A DNA stretch of 6,094 bases from an uncultured bacterium. Its GTDB lineage: Bacteria; Patescibacteriota; Minisyncoccia; Phycocordibacterales; UBA1006. The DNA is taken from positions 1-6,094 of the forward strand of contig CAIQMU010000079.1 of the NCBI GenBank assembly GCA_903873095.1, in the 5' to 3' direction. Below, piece after piece: positions 5,121 to 6,094 of the stretch (position 1 is the first letter of the stretch; each line of letters opens with the position of its first letter). The translations under genes were made by a program, and so were the position numbers. The notes below the pieces were generated by a model. That model saw nothing but the letters and a program-made list of their open reading frames with translations, did not search any database and had not been told where the DNA came from.

Positions 5121-6094
5121 CTATGAGAATAGTGACTCATCAAACTCTCCGACAAATCGAATTTCTGGCTCGAGGAGAACGCCAAATTTATCAAAGACCA
5201 CTTTTCTGACATGCTTGATAATATGAATAATATCATCAGCTTTGGCAGATCCATGATTCGTTATAAAATTCGGATGTTTACTCGAAACCATTGCATTATT
5301 TTTTGAATAACCTTTGAGTCCAGCTTGATCAATCAATTTTGCAGCGGCAACCATTTCTCCTTGATACATCATTTTCTTAAAAACAGATCCACATGACGGA
5401 AGTAGATCAACTGGCGGATGTCTTTCCTTTCTCCATTCCAAGTTCGCACGCATTCTTGTACCAATGTCGTGAAAATTTGATTTTTCAAGAGAAAACACGG
5501 TATCTAAAATAATATGATTTCCTTGATGCAAAATCGATGTGTCATACCCGAATTTGAAATCATGTTGGAACAAAAAATTTTCTTGACCCGTTTTTGTATT
5601 GACTGAATGTGCATGGTGAACAATATCGGCAAGGTACACAGTCTTGTCTCGTTCAGGATTGAGAAAATGCAAATTCTGCCACAACGCCCCACCAACCGTA
5701 CTTGGAATTCCGGCAAAATGTTCAAATCCTGAGAAATCACGATTTCTTGTGTAATGAATGATACGATCAATCATTGCACCTGAGCCTGCTCTGAGAAAAT
5801 GAACGTATTTCGTTTCAAGAACGCCAGTACTTTGATTTAAGGTTTCTTTTGCCGGATATGAGTTCATGTGCACATCGTTATACAAATTTCGTATAACAAG
5901 TCCCCGAAATCCTTTATCTGAGACAAGAATGTTTGCTCCTGCCCCTAAAATAAAATACGGAATGTTATGATCAAGGGCATGGAGAACTGCTTCTTTAAGT
6001 TCATTTCTGCTTCTTGTTGTAATAAAGAGATCTGCCGGACCTCCAATTTGATATGTTGTAACATGTCTAAGGTGAATATTTTTTTGTATGTACA
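5121..6094 (-). CDS. murB: UDP-N-acetylenolpyruvoylglucosamine reductase (MurB), N-terminus cut by window edge
   Basis: FAD- and NADPH-dependent reductase that turns UDP-GlcNAc-enolpyruvate into UDP-MurNAc, the second committed step of peptidoglycan synthesis, in the cytoplasm. The frame is open from the window edge; 323 residues are visible and probably only a few N-terminal ones are missing, since TTYQIGGPAD (12-21) normally lies near the start. FAD-domain motifs follow: ILGAGANILVSDKGFRGLVI (48-67), then GIPSTVGGALWQN (128-140). The MurB C-terminal domain has PSCGSVFKK (232-240) with the proton-donor Ser236, AGLKGYSKNNAMVSSKHPNFITN (with His and Asn kept), and LEPEIRFVG (307-315) with catalytic Glu310. 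Odd: the usual YR-x-S motif reads FGYDTS (181-186), so the substrate-binding Arg is Asp184. GAGAN replaces the usual GGGSN. An internal TTG at 5885 is not the start, because the conserved FAD motifs lie upstream of it. Confidence 0.95.
   Translation of the reverse strand, partial: YIQKNIHLRHVTTYQIGGPADLFITTRSRNELKEAVLHALDHNIPYFILGAGANILVSDKGFRGLVIRNLYNDVHMNSYPAKETLNQSTGVLETKYVHFLRAGSGAMIDRIIHYTRNRDFSGFEHFAGIPSTVGGALWQNLHFLNPERDKTVYLADIVHHAHSVNTKTGQENFLFQHDFKFGYDTSILHQGNHIILDTVFSLEKSNFHDIGTRMRANLEWRKERHPPVDLLPSCGSVFKKMMYQGEMVAAAKLIDQAGLKGYSKNNAMVSSKHPNFITNHGSAKADDIIHIIKHVRKVVFDKFGVLLEPEIRFVGEFDESLFS

Noticed and set aside
5121..5885. murB starting at the TTG at 5885
   Set aside because: The upstream frame, open to the window edge, encodes the essential FAD motifs IGGPAD and LGAGANILVSDKGF.
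1..6094. CRISPR array, tRNA, rRNA, insertion sequence or UGA recoding
   Set aside because: No regularly spaced repeats, no cloverleaf or rRNA sequence noticed, no transposase, and all genes read through cleanly with UGA as stop.

Overview
The window looks like chromosomal sequence from a Candidate Phyla Radiation (Patescibacteria, probably Parcubacteria-like) bacterium. This rests on protein features recalled from that group rather than on any search: the short style of the leucyl-tRNA synthetase around KMSKS, a MurB with the variant GIPSTVGGALWQN and FGYDTS motifs, a polytopic O-antigen-ligase-like protein, tight gene packing and moderately low GC. All genes read with the standard code, with no sign of UGA recoding. 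Every credible gene lies on the minus strand, so the biological order runs from high to low coordinates.

Layout in transcription order: (1) murB, missing its extreme N-terminus at the window edge (6094-5121), followed directly by a rho-independent terminator (5116-5091). (2) A 170-base gap that holds a plus-strand hairpin with a T-run, a possible short divergent RNA, and a 24-bp perfect palindrome that contains an extended -10 promoter. (3) An unrecognised 178-residue protein (4947-4411) ending in a terminator whose 27 bases are identical to those after murB. (4) A VOC/glyoxalase-fold protein (4370-4002) followed after 4 bases by leuS (3997-1331), apparently one transcription unit, ending in a strong terminator (1320-1285). 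(5) A multi-spanning membrane protein of the O-antigen ligase/polymerase type (1253 to the window edge), C-terminus missing.

MurB makes a peptidoglycan precursor, the ligase-like protein probably builds or attaches a surface glycan, and LeuRS charges tRNA-Leu. Apart from a shared envelope theme for the outer two genes, they do not form one pathway. No CRISPR array, tRNA, rRNA, insertion sequence or recognised defence system is visible.

The points most worth a second look are: a compact double-hairpin palindromic repeat lodged in frame inside leuS; a strongly AT-rich extra segment of about 75 residues at the end of the LeuRS editing domain; two identical terminators bracketing the unknown gene; the palindromic promoter of that gene, which predicts a leaderless mRNA and possibly a divergent small RNA; and an Arg-to-Asp change at the usual YR-x-S site of MurB.
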